Source: LMUY01 sp965198895 (GTDB taxonomy: Bacteria; Pseudomonadota; Alphaproteobacteria; Acetobacterales; Acetobacteraceae). Taken from it: DNA of 64,000 bases. The stretch covers positions 3,844,001 through 3,908,000 of the forward strand of contig OZ240676.1 in NCBI GenBank assembly GCA_965198895.1. Reading direction: 5' to 3'. Within the stretch, counting starts at the first letter, position 1. Each line of letters starts with the position of its first letter. Positions 62,707 to 64,000 of this stretch are shown piece by piece. The notes below the pieces were generated by a model. It saw nothing but the letters and a program-made list of their open reading frames with translations, searched no databases and was not told the DNA's origin. Both the position numbers and the translations under genes were made by a program.

Positions 62707-63192
62707 ATGGAGGGCACAGGAGACATGATCGTCGTGGATGCCCGCTCCGACATGAACAGCGGCATCTTCGGCGAGATGATGCTGACCTATCTGGCCGGTC
62801 GGGGCGGCGCGGGGGTTGTCGTCGACGGCTGCATCCGTGACGCCGGTGCAGTCGGGAAACTCGGCCTCGGCGTCTGGGTGCGTGGAGTGACGCCGAACTA
62901 CCACGCGAAGACCAGCATAATCCCATTCGCGGTCAACGTGCCGATCGCCTGTGGCAACGCGTTCGTCGTGCCCGGCGACATCGTCGTGGCGGATGATGAC
63001 GGCGCGGTGGTGGTGCCGGTCCGGCTCGCGGAGGTGGTGATCGCAGCGGGCAGCGAGCATGCGGAGTGGGAGGAGTTTTCGCGCCATCGTCTGTCAGAGG
63101 GTGGGGATATGCGGTCGTATTACCCGTTGGCCGATGAAGCGCGGCCGGAATACGAGCTATGGCGCCGCAGCCGGCCAAATTCCGACGCGTAG
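62707..63192 (+). CDS. RraA-like aldolase/regulator homologue, 5'-truncated
   Basis: The 161 residues match the last two thirds of the RraA family (RNase E inhibitors and HMG/CHA-type aldolases): DMIVVDARSDMNSGIFGEMM, GAGVVVDGCIRDAGAV, VRGVTPNYH and FVVPGDIVVADDDGAVVVP. Family members are about 200-240 residues; the first 60-80, including part of the active site, are missing, and no in-frame start upstream restores them. It may still be expressed from the regulated promoter just before it. The metal-binding region with RD is kept. It runs into the dehydratase gene after 12 bases. Confidence 0.7.
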   Translation: MEGTGDMIVVDARSDMNSGIFGEMMLTYLAGRGGAGVVVDGCIRDAGAVGKLGLGVWVRGVTPNYHAKTSIIPFAVNVPIACGNAFVVPGDIVVADDDGAVVVPVRLAEVVIAAGSEHAEWEEFSRHRLSEGGDMRSYYPLADEARPEYELWRRSRPNSDA

Positions 63193-63204
63193 GGAGGAGA
63201 GACT

Positions 63205-64000
63205 ATGAAAATTCAGCGCATCGAGGTGTTCCAGATCCAGTGGGATCCTTCGGACAAGCCCGGACAGCGAAGTGCCTTCGTCCGCATTCACGCCGACGGC
63301 GGACAGATCGGCATCGGCGAGGCGTCACCGATGCAGGGCGGCCTCGCCTCGCTTGGCATGATCGCGCACGACATCGCTCCTGCGCTGATCGGCGCCGATC
63401 CGCTCGACCACGCCGTGCTGCAGGACCGGCTATTGCATCGGCTGGTCAAGCTCGGCCCCGAAGGCGCGCTGGCCGGGGCGCTGGCCGCGATCGATATCGC
63501 ACTATGGGACCTGAAGGGCCAGCTGCTCGGCCAGCCAGTCTACAAGCTGCTCGGGGGCGCCTGGCGCACCGCGCTGCCGTTCTATGCCTCCATCGGGCAT
63601 TGTAGCGCCGGCCGCAGCGTGGACGAGGTTTGCCGCACGGTCGAACAGCGCCTGCGCGACAAGCCGGCCGCGATCAAGATCCGTTTCGACAACGATCGCA
63701 CGACGCCCGATTTCGACATCCCCGGTGACATCGCCAAGGCCCGCGCGGTCCGCCGGCTGGTGGGCGACGACTTCCCGCTGGCTTTCGACGCCAATAACGG
63801 TCTCTCGGTTGGTGGTGCGATCCGCGTCGGTCGGGCGCTTGAGGAACTGGGGTTCTGGTGGTTCGAGGAGCCGGTGCAACACTATCACCCGAAGTCCATG
63901 GGGGAGGTCGCGCGCAAGCTGGACATCACGGTGTCGGCCGGTGAGCAAAGCTATACCCTCGCTGCCGTTGCCGACCTGATTGACGCCGGCGTACGCATGG
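63205..64000 (+). CDS. Mandelate racemase/muconate lactonizing-enzyme family protein (cut by window edge)
   Basis: The first 265 residues of an enolase-superfamily enzyme. GGAGGAGAG precedes the ATG. The N-terminal capping domain starts KIQRIEVFQIQW; the barrel has the base-bearing Lys region AAIKIRF near residue 155, then the metal ligands: Asp in LAFDANNGLS near 195, Glu in WWFEEPVQHY near 222, and Glu in VSAGEQSYT near 248. The family includes sugar-acid dehydratases and cycloisomerases. With the FCD-GntR regulator and the RraA-like gene it fits a sugar-acid breakdown cluster; substrate unknown. Confidence 0.88.
   Translation, partial: MKIQRIEVFQIQWDPSDKPGQRSAFVRIHADGGQIGIGEASPMQGGLASLGMIAHDIAPALIGADPLDHAVLQDRLLHRLVKLGPEGALAGALAAIDIALWDLKGQLLGQPVYKLLGGAWRTALPFYASIGHCSAGRSVDEVCRTVEQRLRDKPAAIKIRFDNDRTTPDFDIPGDIAKARAVRRLVGDDFPLAFDANNGLSVGGAIRVGRALEELGFWWFEEPVQHYHPKSMGEVARKLDITVSAGEQSYTLAAVADLIDAGVRM

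Noticed and set aside
1..64000. tRNA or rRNA genes
   Set aside because: I saw no T-loop/acceptor pattern or rRNA signature by eye; a covariance-model scan would be needed to be sure.

Overview
This window looks like chromosomal DNA from a GC-rich alphaproteobacterium. Gene content and order fit Rhodospirillales/Acetobacteraceae best: aerobic cobaltochelatase cobS-cobT next to a J-domain gene and bolA, prmA near an aminopeptidase P gene, an NdvB-type cyclic glucan synthase, SoxCD, and a periplasmic PQQ-type sorbosone dehydrogenase. This placement is inferred from gene families; genus cannot be read from the sequence.

Layout. (1) 1-9.6 kb is ordinary core genome: cobT (cut by the left edge), cobS, a J-domain protein, bolA, a ribbon-helix-helix protein, prmA, a DUF1127 protein, pepP, metF and an mlaA-mlaC pair. 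(2) 9.6-13 kb holds an SDR oxidoreductase, a membrane hybrid histidine kinase and a convergent LuxR-type response regulator. (3) 13.3-20.6 kb is a damaged catabolic island. It has an IclR remnant, an ADP-forming acyl-CoA synthetase with a frameshift and a foreign C-terminus taken from a NMT1-like binding protein, a truncated molybdopterin reductase, a cluster of short palindromic repeats, then a selenoprotein-B-like protein, a CoA transferase with a 3' frameshift and an OxlT-like transporter. (4) 20.7-22.5 kb: PsiE-like protein and an FMN 2-hydroxyacid oxidase. (5) 22.6-33.6 kb is one tight, apparently intact catabolic operon: GntR/UTRA regulator, five-part branched-chain-amino-acid-type ABC importer, N-methylhydantoinase B and A, an isochorismatase-fold protein that lacks the usual cysteine, and an FAD oxidoreductase. 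(6) 35.1-45.2 kb: a 2823-residue cyclic beta-1,2-glucan synthase overlapping phosphoglucomutase.

(7) 45.2-54.5 kb mixes intact stress or low-oxygen genes (PRC-barrel protein, zinc alcohol dehydrogenase, CBS-BON protein, cyanide-insensitive-type cydAB, a formylglycine-generating-enzyme-like protein) with gene debris: tails of a flavoprotein and an auxin-efflux-type carrier, pieces of hypC, isp2 and the NiFe hydrogenase large subunit, and decayed quinone oxidoreductase and DUF302 genes. A short repeat with the core GTAGTTTCCGA occurs seven times in variant form between 34.7 and 52.4 kb, mostly beside this debris. (8) 54.6-61.7 kb is a periplasmic oxidation block: MBL-fold hydrolase, soxC-soxD, a small exported protein, an OprB-type porin, a dihaem cytochrome c and a sorbosone dehydrogenase. 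(9) 61.9-64 kb begins a sugar-acid or carboxylate catabolic cluster: an FCD-type GntR regulator divergent from a 5'-truncated RraA-like gene and an enolase-superfamily dehydratase cut by the right edge. Three TTTGATCAA-like sites lie between the divergent genes.

The best candidates for something undescribed are the hydantoinase/ABC operon with the cysteine-less isochorismatase-like protein, the selenoprotein-B-like/CoA-transferase/OxlT trio, and the GTAGTTTCCGA repeat family.
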